Shown: in pieces, positions 33,851 to 45,544 of the stretch
Position numbering within the stretch: the stretch's first letter is position 1
How the letters are laid out: every line of letters starts with the position of its first letter
Source of the DNA: Blastomussa wellsi
Taxonomy: Eukaryota; Cnidaria; Anthozoa; Scleractinia; Plerogyridae
NCBI GenBank assembly: GCA_947652115.1
Contig: OX393574.1
Span: 10,944,975 to 11,008,974, forward strand
DNA: 64,000 bases
Reading direction: 5' to 3'
The notes under the pieces: generated by a model
What the model was told of the DNA's origin: nothing
Databases searched by the model: none
The model's input: only the letters and a program-made list of their open reading frames with translations
Translations under genes and position numbers: made by a program

Positions 33851-34204
33851 CCTATCATAAAAATATGAAAAAAAAAAAAAATACTCAACTTTTCTGTTAA
33901 ACAGGATATCGTGTGCCGTGTTGAGTATGCATTTGAAGATAGGACAAAACGCATTCTTTTCCCGGAAATTAATGCCTGAGTACAATTTACTGAACAACGG
34001 CGAGCTTACTATAAAATTGTACAGTTGTCATTCAGTGCATGTTGTACCTTGAACTTTACGTCTTGATTTCATTGCTGAAATAGCGGAGATGATAGTCTGT
34101 CTAGCGGTCTCAGTCAAAGTGTTCCGAACCAAAAATAAAAGCGTAGCTTAGGGCGTTCACCATCAGGACTGGCCGGCCAAACTGGTATATTTCAAAATGA
34201 ATAG

Positions 34205-34290
34205 GCATTTCTTTTGAGAGGTTTTCCTGTAATTTCTGACCGCTTTGCCTGCCCATCAATATGGCGTCGAAAACCGCAAAAAAACCTATT
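34205..34290. repeat. Orphan arm of the same foldback family
   Basis: TAATTTCTGACCGCTTTGCC followed by ATGGCGTCGAAAACCGC matches the outer arm of the elements at 33517 and 40999. It stands alone here, as expected from a recombined or truncated copy. Confidence 0.6.
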
Positions 34291-34599
34291 CTTTATATCA
34301 TTTTTTAACACATGGTATTAATTGAGCTTTTTGTATTTTTAAAGTACTGTAGAGTTTTATCGCTTTCATTCTGTAACGCCCATTACTTACATTTTTGCAT
34401 ATTTTATCACTTTTAATAATCCCATGACAAGTCTCCATTTTACCAGTATGTATGTAAATTTAAATAGCTCTTTGTGAACTTGAAAATGACCTCAGTTTGG
34501 TAGAAACTTCGTTTATGATCGCTAATTTTCGTTTAATTTAAAAAGTGATAAAGATATAGATGAAATGATTACTTATGACACGAGCGTGAGAAAGAAATA
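34291..34599. other. No gene seen
   Basis: AT-rich; no supported feature. Confidence 0.4.
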
Positions 34600-34690
34600 T
34601 TCTGAGTCCCCGACAGGATTCGAACCCAGACCTCCCAGATTACCGGTCGGGCGAACTAACCAACTGATCATGAGCTACGAGAACTCCTGG
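34600..34690 (-). mobile_element. tRNA-derived SINE head (minus strand)
   Basis: The minus strand reads TAGCTCATGATCAGTTGGTT (A-box region), then CGGTAATCTGGGAGGTCTGG and GGTTCGAATCC (B box). This is tRNA-like but lacks a paired acceptor stem, so it is a SINE and not a tRNA gene. Confidence 0.6.
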
Positions 34691-37600
34691 CACGTGAGCT
34701 AAAGATCATTTATTAGGCTATTCCTACTAAGCAAACATATTTTGTTTTCTTACGAAAATGGGTTCTGCCAGAAACCTGGAAGCCTGAATAATCTCAACCA
34801 CCTGCTTTCAAAGTTTACGAAAAAATATTGAATCAAATAAACAAATAAATACTAAAATAACTGAAAAATAAACCACGAGGGATTGGGAGAAGAAACGCGA
34901 TCTAGAAACATAAATCCGCCGGATTTTCCTCTCTGGGTAACTCCCGGATCAGATCATGGACGTGATCTCAAGACAACGTCGTGATCATGAAGGATGATGT
35001 CAAATAAAAGAGTGCATTTACTTATATCGTTTCCGACTCTGAAATGGACTAGCCACCACAGTTTGTTTTATTTTCCTTGTTTTGTTCTTTCCCATAACAT
35101 CTTTATATGATGATACATACATGTAATAAGAGTTGCAGTTATAACAAACAGTGTAAGGCCTTGCTAGAAAAAAAAAAACATCACAGGAAAACTTTACGAG
35201 CTATTGCTCTCAACGCGCAAGCATATAACTTGCGAATGCAAAGACGGCTATATTTGCAGGCTTACCAGCATTCTATTATTTGACTAAGAATTTTTTGTTA
35301 AGAAAACAGGATCAGCCACAAATTAGTATCAAAAGATTTGTAAGTAAGGCCACTACAGTGTGCATGTTCGTGCTCCGGGGATAATTGTTTGTTTGGCCAC
35401 ACATAAAATATTTCACGTTAACGAACCGGAATATTAATGATAAACAGTCACGTAGAATGGAAAATCATCCACCATTCACCCTTCACAGTGAAACTTATCA
35501 TGATAGCTAGACAAATCCAAAGCAGCTACAGTTACAAAAGGAAAGCTTCTTGGTTTCTGGACCATAGTCTAATTACATGTTTAAAATATTTTATAGACCA
35601 CACCCTGCTGGTTTGTCTTCTGGCTGCTATTGTAAAGTATGGCCTGTCAGGTGAATCTATAACGTCTAAAGACAGAAACTGAAAATACCAACGTGCTCGT
35701 ATCATTGTCGAAGACAGAATTAAGCTAATGCCACGGCATAATCTTACTTCCGTCGCCTTGGCCTTATCACAGGGTTTAAATTCTATGCATCGGTGGTTTT
35801 ATCTCGAATAGTTTCACACGCAACAGGAACTGGGATTAATAAAAGATTTATTTACTTCCAAGAGTTTAATCCCACTAAGGATCAGAAGGTCAATAAACAA
35901 TTAGACATTTTACAATATATCAAGACTTCCTCTGATTTGTGTTGTTAATAATTTGCAAATACAAGTGAATAATTTTTGCACGTATTGCCTTGAGCAATAA
36001 CCAGGTCAATAGTTAAAGAGACAACGTTTGATTGAACAGGTAAATATTGGAAAATATTATACAAATAAACTGGATAGAAAGAATACACAGAGTAAAATAG
36101 AACAAAATATTGGTGAGGGCATACAACGTTACAAGGATGAAGTGGAACATTTGATTTTGTGAGAGATGTTAAGAGATCGGAAGTTCCATTTAACTGAAAT
36201 TAAAAAAAAAATAGTCATGCATTTCTCTTCTTCTTTGCTTTCACCAGTGGTGGTGGTTTTTTCTTTTATTGTCAGCTCATAGCTAGCTCCAAGTGTTAAG
36301 GATGAAATAAAGCAGGACGAGGGACTACATAGTTACATCTATTTACTAGGAAGAGAAAAATGTTCGCCCCACGTTTTAGCAAACAAAAAAGAACACGATC
36401 GATTATAAAACGATAGCTGTACAGGTGCATTTTATGAACGCGCGCATATATTCGGTAGAGAGCTTCATCAACCGACGATGACATCGGCAACGAGGTCTCT
36501 AAAAGCGTAAGGGTAATTTTCAGTTATCATTACATCAGCTCAGCACGTGCGTTAGATAACCTTTGTGCATTTTTTGACGTCCTTTGCACACCAAAAACGT
36601 GAAATGACCTAATTCTGAGAATCACTGGAGAACGCGAAAAAAACAATTTATGTTCGCTTGACAATAAACACTGTCGATGACCATATCTTCTTTCGTTGGG
36701 CTGTTTTAAAGTAATAAATACACTGAATACATTTACGATAACTGCGGGATCCGTAAGTAAAATAAATTGATTTTTAACCAGACGTTGTCTAAAACTCCCC
36801 AATGGCCACTGTTTACCATGACCTTAGCCTTGACTTAAGTTTCACCAAACACTTCATTATTGTTGTTGTCTAAAATACTTGCTTTTAATCCAAATTATAT
36901 ATTCCAGCCCAGAGCTGAATCAGTGCGGTAAGGACTGAAACATTTTCCAGCTCCTGTCAGGTAGGATCCTGAAGTAGAACTAGATAAGCTTTTCAAATAC
37001 TGATGGAGACTAACCTCGTCCATTTGAATTTGGTAGTGTCATTCTTGTTTTTGAGGAAGGTGTCTACAGAGAAATAAACGTTGTATAAAACCGTGATGCA
37101 AAAGTTGACCAGTACATTACGTAACATTACGTAAAATAAAAACTGCACGTGAAGTCAGCTACACATAAATCTCTTCACAACTGCAAGACAACGCAATTGC
37201 TGTCTGAGTAGGGCAATAAGGTGGAGTTCAAATATATTACTTTACTTCAACCTCCCCCAGAAAGATTTCTCATGCTTTGATTCATCGTTCTACGATACGA
37301 ACTCGAAGCCCCTCGGTATTTTACTAGATACCAGAGCATAACCATAGTCCTATTCTCCACACTATACACTATACTTATCTAGAAGTCCTAGAATACTTTG
37401 GTTTGTCAAGCACTTAAGATAAGACTCCGGAAATAATACCTCCCTATTTTCACATCATTGGCCCACTAAGTTGGTCAATTAAATTCATTTTAGGTGCCAT
37501 TGATGATACCAATACATAGATTACGTAACGCTCTGTATGGGTTGTTGTATACATACTGCACAGTGATATTATAAAATTCAACCACAACAGAGACCACACA

Positions 37601-37732
37601 GTGTCAGTACCGGACTATTTGAAAGAGTTTTTCTCTCACATTTCTCTACAGATGAAAAAAGGAATTATGTGGCAATTTAACGGCCACAGTACAAACTGGC
37701 CATAAATCACGTGGAGTTTACTTATATAACTA
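34691..37732. other. No gene seen
   Basis: About 3 kb with scattered small open frames (35437-35682, 36296-36490, 36530-36802) that have no splice or domain support. Mostly AT-rich intergenic sequence. Confidence 0.4.
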
Positions 37733-38213
37733 CAGTCAACTCTCTCTTAACGGACACCTCTATAAGACGGACACCTCTATTAGACGGACACCTGGTGCTG
37801 GTCTCGGCCGTTTCTCAGTCATTTTACTATAACCAAACTCTCTATAAGACGGACAACGGACAATTGAAACAACGGACACTTATGAGGTACTGAATAATAC
37901 CGCAAATTACGATTTAGGGAAGGAAAATTCTTAAATTACCACGTATGTGACTCTTTTTAACACCACACGTTTTATTGACAGCTCTTTTCTTGTCGGCGGA
38001 ATACATACAGTACAAGTTAAAATAAAAATAAATAATAAAAATAAAATAACTTGACAACCGAATTGTATTGTAATCTAAAACAGTTATTTTCTTGCTTTCT
38101 TAGCTGAAAATTCCTGGGGTCGTGTTACGTCGATTCTCTATAAGCCGGACACCTGTCTAAGACGGACAGCTGAGGCCGGTCCCGATGATCTCCGTCTTAG
38201 AGAGAGTTGACTG
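37733..38213. mobile_element. pogo/Tigger-type MITE, 481 bp, TA target site
   Basis: It starts CAGTCAACTCTCTCTTAACG and ends with the mirror AGAGAGAGTTGACTG, flanked on both sides by TA (37731-37732 and 38214-38215). CAGT...CTCTC termini with a TA duplication are characteristic of pogo/Tigger elements. Subterminal CTCTATAAGACGGACACCT-like motifs are repeated several times at both ends (transposase-binding-site-like). There is no transposase ORF. Confidence 0.8.
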
Positions 38214-38639
38214 TATAACGAAACGAAAATTAGCATCTCAGATTTAATCCTTGTTAGATGTCAAAGGAGATTTTAATGTTATCAGTTGGAATAGTCAGTG
38301 GGATTAGGAAATAATTTAAATGAGGATTGGCAATAATTCTGGTGTGTGAAAAGATAATTGTGCCATAGGCATCCTAAAAATCTTTAAACCGGATTAAGCT
38401 AACCACTCCGCTCTGGAGCGAGGAATAAGCAAAATATGACGTCTCCGGGCGGATTTTTTTTATAAATCTTGGAAGAAAATTTCGTGCAAACACTTGAGGC
38501 ATGTAACAAAAGGCTCGTTTGTCCGTTGTGATAAATCGGATAAGATCTCATATTTCCTTCCTTGAAAATATTCCCCGACAAGACAAAAACATTCCCCGGC
38601 AAGACAGAATTCAAACTGAAATCCTGTATCTTGGTAATA
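38214..38639. other. No gene seen
   Basis: Adjoins the retroelement 3' end that follows. The long minus-strand frame (38399-38788) runs through it and has no domain. Confidence 0.4.
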
Positions 38640-38860
38640 GAATAAATAACAAATAAAGTGCCAAATGAGGGCGCTGCCATAAGTAAGGAAATATTGAAAA
38701 TTAAAATCTCGACTGGCAAGAGACAGACTATTTTGCTATTCACGAAGCGCGGGGGAGTGGAATTCGGGACCACTGCGGACAAATCCATTTTGTGTCAGAG
38801 AGGATTTGAACCCGGGAGCTCCAGAGTAAAGCGACTAACCACTAACCACTGGCTTTTCTA
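38640..38860 (-). mobile_element. Retroelement 3' end with tRNA-like block (minus strand)
   Basis: It shares GGCAxGAGxCAGAC, GAATTCGGGACCAC and GACAAATCC blocks with the copy at 21441. The minus strand carries a B-box-like GGTTCAAATCC within a tRNA-like half (CTCTGGAGCTCCCGGGTTCA). Confidence 0.5.
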
Positions 38861-39338
38861 GATCTCGTCTCATCACGATCGCCTGATATGCGGTGAATGC
38901 CGTTTTTTTTTCGTTTCAACTATGATTTCTTCATGTTCTTCTTGTTCTCATTTGAAGCAAAGCACAATTAAAGGTACCGGCTAAGTGACTCATTTCACTT
39001 GTTCTCTGAACTATACGCAATCAGCCAACTAAAAAACTATTTGAAAAAGGACCTTACCAGTTTTATTTTTCTCAGTATTAATGATTCCAATATTTACTAC
39101 ACGTTTACTCTTTCCTCTCTAGTTTTCTTTTTATCCTGAAATAAACGTACTTAATAAAAGGGCATATAATTAGTTCCCTATATTTTCGCCCTTTCCACTT
39201 CTTTTTCACTGTAATTTATGCTTAATTGTATTCATGTTGTTAAGTGGATAAACAAAGTAAAAAAATTGGCATCGTGCTTTTAAAGCAGTTCTTGCATTTT
39301 CCTCTAAATTGATTTAGTTTCCTTTGGAGCAGAACTCC
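38861..39338. other. No gene seen
   Basis: AT-rich sequence; no supported feature. Confidence 0.4.
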
Positions 39339-40370
39339 CCCATAGTTCACTAATCGCATCAGTTCGTTTATTGTATACATACATGTCAGCAGAATATGCC
39401 AGAAAATGAGCACAGCACCACCCGAGACTGTCAGGAGTAGATTATGGGCACCTTACGCAACTTGCTCTTTTAAAATTCCCGAGGTTCGCTGATCGCATTT
39501 ATCAGTACGCTTATTCTATGAACATACAACTAAGTATAAGATGACAGCCAGTGAGCGAAGATTGTCTTTCAAGTCAATTACGGGGACCTTACATACATAA
39601 CTTGCTTTTAATACCTAAAGTTCGCTGATCGCATTTATCATTACGTATATTATATGCATTATCCAAGATGTTAGCCAGTAAGTTAACTCTTTGCCGAGTC
39701 ATTCTTATCTGAGATTGTCTTTCAAGTCGATTACGGACATAACTTGTTCTTTATTCCTTTAAAGCTCGCAGGTCGCATAAAATAATAACAATAATAACGT
39801 AGTAGCCGGTCGTTTCGCCTACAAGTCGTTTCGCCTGCACTGGATACTTGTTCAAAAAGTTTTAATTAACTCAAAAGTCGTTTCGCCTGCACTGGATACT
39901 TGTTCAAAAAGTTTTAATTAACTCAAAAGTCGCTAACAGCACGCTAACATGAACATACCTCGTTCTTTAATCCATTTAATGAAGGCGAAACGACTTGTAG
40001 GCGAATCGACTTATAGGCGAAACGACCGACATCCAATAATAACGCCTTTATTCATCAGATCAGGTCCAGTCAACTGGAAGATGCCAACCAGTGAGAAAGC
40101 TCTTCTTCAGTCATTCTTCACCTGAGAGTTTTTTCAAGTCGATTGCGGATACCTTAGTTACATAACTTGCTCTTAATTCCTAAAGTTCTCTGATTGCTTT
40201 CAGCAGTACGCTTATTCTATTCATGTCCAGTCAAGTGGAAGATACTAGCCAGTTAGTCAGCTCTTTTTCAGTCATTCTTACCTATTGTAAGATTGTCTTT
40301 CAAGCCGATTACGAACACCTTAGATAATGTTCTTAATTCTGAAATTTCGCTAATCGCATTTAGTCGATGA
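39339..40370 (+). repeat. Degenerate satellite-like tandem array
   Basis: Units of roughly 130-180 bp recur: AGTTCACTAATCGCATCAG (39346), GTTCGCTGATCGCATTTATC (39484), GTTCGCTGATCGCATTTATC (39620), CTCGCAGGTCGCAT (about 39768), GTTCTCTGATTGCTTTCAG (about 40186) and TTTCGCTAATCGCATTTAG (about 40343). Each is joined by GATTGTCTTTCAAGTCxATTACG and CATAACTTG segments. One unit is interrupted by the foldback at 39807. Confidence 0.75.
39807..40028. mobile_element. Foldback with TCGTTTCGCC ends and an internal 52-bp duplication
   Basis: CGGTCGTTTCGCC at the left is mirrored by GGCGAAACGACCG ending at 40028; a second TCGTTTCGCC-type block pairs inside. Two exact 52-bp units (AAGTCGTTTCGCCTGCACTG onward) start at 39823 and 39875. 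It is inserted in the satellite array. Confidence 0.75.
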
Positions 40371-40998
40371 AAGTTATTTTTCCTTTTATTAACAGCACTT
40401 GAAGAGTTCACCTTTGACGTCCATTTCAACATATTATCTTAATTCCCACATTTCTTTAATGACATGCATTATGTATTTTAGTAGTTCCAAGCAATTGATT
40501 AATGACGATTTCAATGATCAGTGACATTTTATCAAAGAATGGGTGACCTCATGTAAAAAGAGATACAAACTATCTGCAATAAGAGAGATCGAAAAAAATT
40601 CCTGCCATCCAAGATGGCCGCCACTAAATCAAACCATTAATTTTGTGAGTTTAATCAAAGCTTTGTGTTTTGTAGGACAAAGCAATCAAACACTGGTTAA
40701 AATAAAACCTGTTCAAATCATTTTTGTATAATTATTTTGATATTAGACAAATTGATGACGCATATGTAACCATTTCATTATAAAAATAGTCGTCATCATG
40801 AAAACCACTTGTACTGCTTTATGTTCTATATTACTATACATCTATGCCAAGTTTGGGTTAAAAATTCAAATCTCCTGACATTTTTATAAGGTCTATATGT
40901 GCAAATCAGGCCTGTGGAAAACCTCTATCAAGAACTATTTACTATTCATCTTTTTGGCATTGCCTAAAGATGTGCCAGGTGCAGTCATGTTTTGGTCT
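40371..40998. other. No gene seen
   Basis: The frame at 40543-40731 has no support. CCAAGATGGCCGCCAC near 40610 resembles foldback-arm sequence but is not paired. Confidence 0.4.
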
Positions 40999-41460
40999 TA
41001 TCACGGTTTTGGACGCCATTTTGACGGGTAGGCAAAGCAGTGAGAAATCCATGACAGTGTTTGTTTGGGAATCTGATGGGAAATAACTTAAAAAAGTACT
41101 ATGCAGAAGATTGTATTCACCAAGTTCTGAAGGATGTAGCTGGGATACAAGACGCTCGGTTTTTTATTTTCTTTACATTTGTCTGTCATTTTTCCCGCGA
41201 ACCGCGTCAACCAACCCAAATTTACAGACAGATTGTATGACGTTGTAATTAACTGACTGAGCGCAGTCTTTTATCCCAGCTACATCATTCACCCCTGGTG
41301 AATACAATCTTCTGCCTAGTATTTCAACGTTGTGATTCATAAATTGTGCAAACTTCAATTTGCAAAAAAGTTATTTCCCATAAGATTCCCATACAAATAC
41401 TGTAATTTTTTACCGCTTTGTCTACCGGTCAAGATGGCGTCGAAAACCGTGAGAAGGCCT
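40999..41460. mobile_element. Foldback element, AAGATGGCGTCG family, copy 2 (both arms)
   Basis: The outer arms (CACGGTTTTGGACGCCATTT at about 41003; AAGATGGCGTCGAAAACCGT ending near 41450) and inner arms (GATGTAGCTGGGATACAAGA; mirror ending TCCCAGCTACATC at 41286) pair with moderate divergence. The centre contains TTTCCCGCGAACCGCGTCAA, shared with copy 1. This is the most complete member in the window. Confidence 0.75.
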
Positions 41461-42068
41461 ACTCAGATCAAAGGAAACATAAGAAAAAACAATGGTGGCA
41501 GCAGTAAGATAGAAAAATAAAACGCCACCAAAGATAAATATTAATGATAAAACATGAAAGTAAATCAGGATTCGGCTGGCAGAGTTTCGAAGACGAAACT
41601 TTGTCGCGGCTTCTTTCTTAAAAACGGATAAAAGATAACACCAAACACCAAACTATGACACCCTGGAAGGTACTTGCACGAAGTTGTGGGAGTTGCGTTT
41701 CGAACCAAACCGTGGGCGTTTTTTGCACACATTCCGGCAGATACGAGAGAAGGGCTTTCCATCATTTTTCTCTAAATGCATGTGTTTTATACTGGTACAA
41801 ACCCTTTCATTAAAAAGTATTACTTAGTGACAACAGGGAACAAGGTAATTTGGTATGGGGAAGACCAAACAGTTATTATCACCCCAGCCCAAAAGATAGT
41901 GGAGTGCAAAAGTTTCAAGACTGAAATATTCCTAATTTTAACGAACCGCAATTTAGCTCAGTCCCAAGTTTGGTTCAGTGCCAGATTTGGCTTAAAGCAA
42001 GTTGGCAACCAGCTCCTTTATACCTCCTCCTACAAGCTTAAGTCTCTGACTGACGATCTTAAGTAGTT

Positions 42069-42104
<36 letters not shown>

Positions 42105-43367
42105 GTTTTTAATTAAGTGAGAATGTACTTAAAGCAGTTGAGAATGAAAGATCTTTTTTTGTTCGAGCGCAAATTGAAATTTGTTTAGGTCAAAGTTAAC
42201 AGGAAGTCATTTGGAGCACCTCAAATAGATCTCGATCTCTTGTCGAACATAATAAACAGAAGCTTATGTCATTGACAGCGATTATCCATTTCGCCTGCGT
42301 TCGGGGGCGGAGTTCGTCCTCCAGCAGATCACTTGAGCTATTCTATGTTGTTTGTTTTGTGTTTTTATAATGTTTCAATATCACGTACAAAGAAAGCAAA
42401 TTTATTGCTATTTCCGAGAGACCTCACACAAATTTTGAAAACCAAGGGGCGGATATTGCGTTAAAGAAGTAAACAAAATACAATATTTCCCATCGTCATC
42501 CTCCAGTCAGCTTCCCCAAAATTACGTCTGCGGTGTAAATGTTTTGCTATGAAATTAAAGGATTAGTTCAAAAGTACAGACAATTATCATAAAAGTGGGT
42601 GGCAGATCTAAAATTTTTTGTTTGTGTAAAAGGAGAGTATTCTCGCATCATCCGCTTCAAAAGAGACGTGAACAACAGAACTCTTTACCCTTTTTTCGTG
42701 CACAAATGACGAGGCAAAGTTTTTGTAGTAATGTTAGGAATTATATTTTTGCATTTTGCGGTCAATTAAATGGTATGGTCGGAAATAGACAATAAATAAA
42801 AAAATCCAAAAAATTAATGGATAAATACTAAAGAACAGCATCCAAAACGATGAAAATGTTTGTTGAACTTTCAAAAGCTAATCCAACTCGGAATTTACAT
42901 TAGACGCTGATAAAGAAGTGAATTGTTCAAGAAGCAAAAACAAATATGTAATGTATCAGAGGCAAATTTTAATTAAGTGACTCTTCTTTCCCACAAATAG
43001 TTTCCCTTATTAGGAAAGTATAGAAACCTTTGAGCTAAATTTAACTCAAGATAAAAGAACAAGAATTTGTCCTCATAGCTTGCCACGACTGAGGCTAACT
43101 GTAGCATGTCACGCTTTGTGCTAAATGTAGTCGACCGGAAATCGCATACGAGGTGACAACAAATTAAAACATATCAATCATTATCCGCTAATCGATAATC
43201 GCCGTTGGTATTTAAACTTTGCTGCTCTTAACAGACCCAAGAGTGTAAAAAAACGCAATGTCAAGTGTGGTTAAATTTTATACAAGAGATCTTGAAACTC
43301 TCCAGGGAATACCGCTGAAGTGTTATAAAATACAAGTGGATTTTCCTGCTTAATCTCCCGTGCAATG
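41461..43367. other. No confident gene; (TC)n microsatellite
   Basis: A 96-residue plus-strand frame (41776-42066) and a minus-strand frame (41565-41765) show no domain or splice structure and are left uncalled. (TC)15 runs from 42072 to 42101. AT-rich up to the promoter of precursor D. Confidence 0.4.
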
Positions 43368-43560
43368 TGACGTCACAATGATCGTTTTCACAATCCTTTC
43401 TTCCAAGACGTGTCGCGTGGAAATATAAGCGGACGTTGGCGTGGAAAGCTAGTTCAATGCTCAACTCCCACAGACGACGCTGGCAAGTGAGAAAGCTGAA
43501 AGAGAAGTTTGTGAGCGCTGAGAAAGGAATCGCCACTCTTTAGCAAATTACCGACTGCAG
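43368..43560 (+). promoter_or_regulatory. CRE/TATA promoter and first exon of precursor D
   Basis: A consensus CRE palindrome TGACGTCA lies at 43368-43375 and is followed by CAAT. The TATA-like ATATAAG lies at about 43423-43429. A start near 43455 would give a 5' UTR exon ending at the near-perfect donor CTGCAG|GTAAGC (43560/43561). CREs are bound by CREB-type bZIP factors and are typical of activity-regulated neuropeptide promoters. The start site is inferred. Confidence 0.6.
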
Positions 43561-43721
43561 GTAAGCGCAGATAATTACAAACATTAAATTCTTGTTTTTG
43601 CCACTGGTAAGTGGCGAGTAAGATACATTTCGGCTCCTTTTCGATTGTCCTCTTCAACGGGGGCGGGTTTTCTCAGAGCGTTGTTTTATGTTTAAGAAAC
43701 ACGCATGAAACTAACACTTAC

Positions 43722-43893
43722 GCTTATACGAAACGAAATTGTACGTAACAGTTTTCGCATTAGAGGCAAAAAGCTTAAACAATTTGTCTAGGTTTGCATT
43801 CATCGATGTTCCGGCTCTATGTCCAAGTAAATCTATCAGTTTTCCCGAAATCTCTGATTCAAATTTAAGTAAGTTATTGTTTTCGCAAGCTGT
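43722..43893 (-). other. Minus-strand internal exon, unrecognised
   Basis: Minus strand: acceptor TGTTTCATATGCAG| at 43894, then 57 codons open in phase 0 (TACENNNLLKFESEISGKLI, ... LGHRAGTSMNANLDKLFKLF), then a consensus donor |GTAAGT at 43721 leaving one base. Both splice sites are strong and the composition is protein-like. It lies antisense inside the first intron of precursor D. No family recognised; partner exons not found. Confidence 0.4.
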
Positions 43894-44349
43894 CTGCATA
43901 TGAAACAAACCATTTAGATTAAAACTACAACTATTTCAGAAATATCAACTAAATCTATTTCTTCCGAAATATTGCTTACACTTGGAACACAGATCACCTT
44001 ACTTCCATAGGAAACTGCCTAACTTCCAACGAATTTTACAAAGAAAACTGTGTTATGGAACATTTTGGCTGCCAAAAAAGCATTTTTTGGTTCAGTTTGT
44101 TCATCATTTCAAAAATGAGGTGCCACTTCTCAGTAGTATGTTTCTAAAAACGTCTTCCTGTGGAACTCGATATGTCGCAAGCTCTATCGCGTACAAAGTT
44201 GTTACGCACCTACTCAATCACGACCAAAACCTAAATATTTTCAGTACTTGTCACAAAAAAGTATGTCGAGCAATTAGATTAGAAAAACGAAGAGTGAACA
44301 TATTTTTTTCTCAAGTGGCTCTTGTGCAAAAAGAAATATCCGCTGATAA

Positions 44350-44633
44350 GGATATGTTTTGAACGTACTGTCTTCCCGAAAAAGCGTCAAGTCAAACCTG
44401 CATAACCAGTCATTAGCCAATGGGCGACTTTGGAAAGCACACGGTATGTCTTCTGCAAAAAAACACGTTTTCTTAGACAGAAGTGTATTGTACACATGTT
44501 TTATATATCTCGCGTTCAAATAAAGTGAACTTCTAGTATCGTTGATGGTGATGGAGGCAATTGTGAAGGTCAACAGAACCACACAATTAAAATGCTTAAT
44601 CTTCAAAACCCGTTTGTCAAACTTTTTTTTCAA
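44350..44633 (-). pseudogene. Relic of a secreted PAN/Apple-like protein (minus strand)
   Basis: The minus-strand frame has a signal-peptide-like segment (FNCVVLLTFTIASITINDT) followed by LYLNARYIKHVYNTLLSKKT, C-F-F-A-E-D-I-P-C and PLANDWLCRF, then FKTYPYQR. This order resembles the PAN/Apple modules of coral secreted proteins (C-x3-C, PC, C-E-L-N, Y-x-Y), but key cysteines look lost and the frame has no ATG (a nearby ATG is one frame off). I read it as decayed. Confidence 0.35.
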
Positions 44634-45544
44634 GAGTATATAAATTCTTGGACATTTTTGAAATAACTGAATTATTCACTGTTTCCTGTCAATGAATTTT
44701 GAAAACATGCACTTTGTGCATGTGTTCAGGTCTTGTTCCTTAAAAAAATCAATATCTAAAGCAATGAAAATCAAGCTGCCCTCGGATATGTATCGCACTG
44801 AAATACATGCAAACAAAAAGTATGCATTTGTGACAAATTTGTTATATGACACAATCGATCTTTGGGGGAGATGTTATTCAATGGTAAGACTTTGTGGTTT
44901 TGCTGGTTTGAATTCTTAACAATAAAATTATGCTCTGCGGTCTTCATCGTTTTTAAATTACAAAATATACGGTATTGATGTATAGAACAATAGGTTAAGG
45001 TGTCAGCCTTCCCAGGTCCATACCTGCCATGCCAAATAAGAATCATAATTTAGTACTCTCTATTTGTTATTAGGGTTGTCTTTCATTTGATAAAAAATGT
45101 ATGTATTCTTATTTCTTAACGAGGTTAAGTTACGCTATTTTTAGCGCTTCATGAGCTTTCCACTTAAAATGACACAAATAAATCGATTAAATGATGAAAT
45201 ATCTGCCAGACTCACAGCCACCAAAATATTTCAGTTGACTTCCTGAGTTTAGCTTGGTGACCGTATTCTGCACTCATTGACTCGATCCACTCTTTGACTA
45301 GATCCACGTATATCGTGTTGTGTGAGACCATTTTGCATCAAACAGAACGACTGACCTTGTCATTAGTCAATTGGAAAAATGAGAGATAAACTGCACCCAA
45401 CTTGCACACACATGAGAAATACTAGTCCTCGACCACTGAATTAGACGAGGCTTCCGGAACGCTCAACATGTATATTTTTCTTTTCTCTTGTAGAATTTTA
45501 CGAAGATTCTGTTAAAGATTATCAACAGGAAAAGTTTTTCAGAA

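Noticed and set aside
40797..40880. Signal-peptide-like ATG frame starting MKTTCTALCSILL
   Set aside because: Stops after 26 codons with no splice donor before the stop; it lacks the exon layout of the peptide genes.
43982..44362. 126-residue plus-strand frame
   Set aside because: Opposite strand to the PAN-like relic, lies in an intron, and has no domain or splice support.
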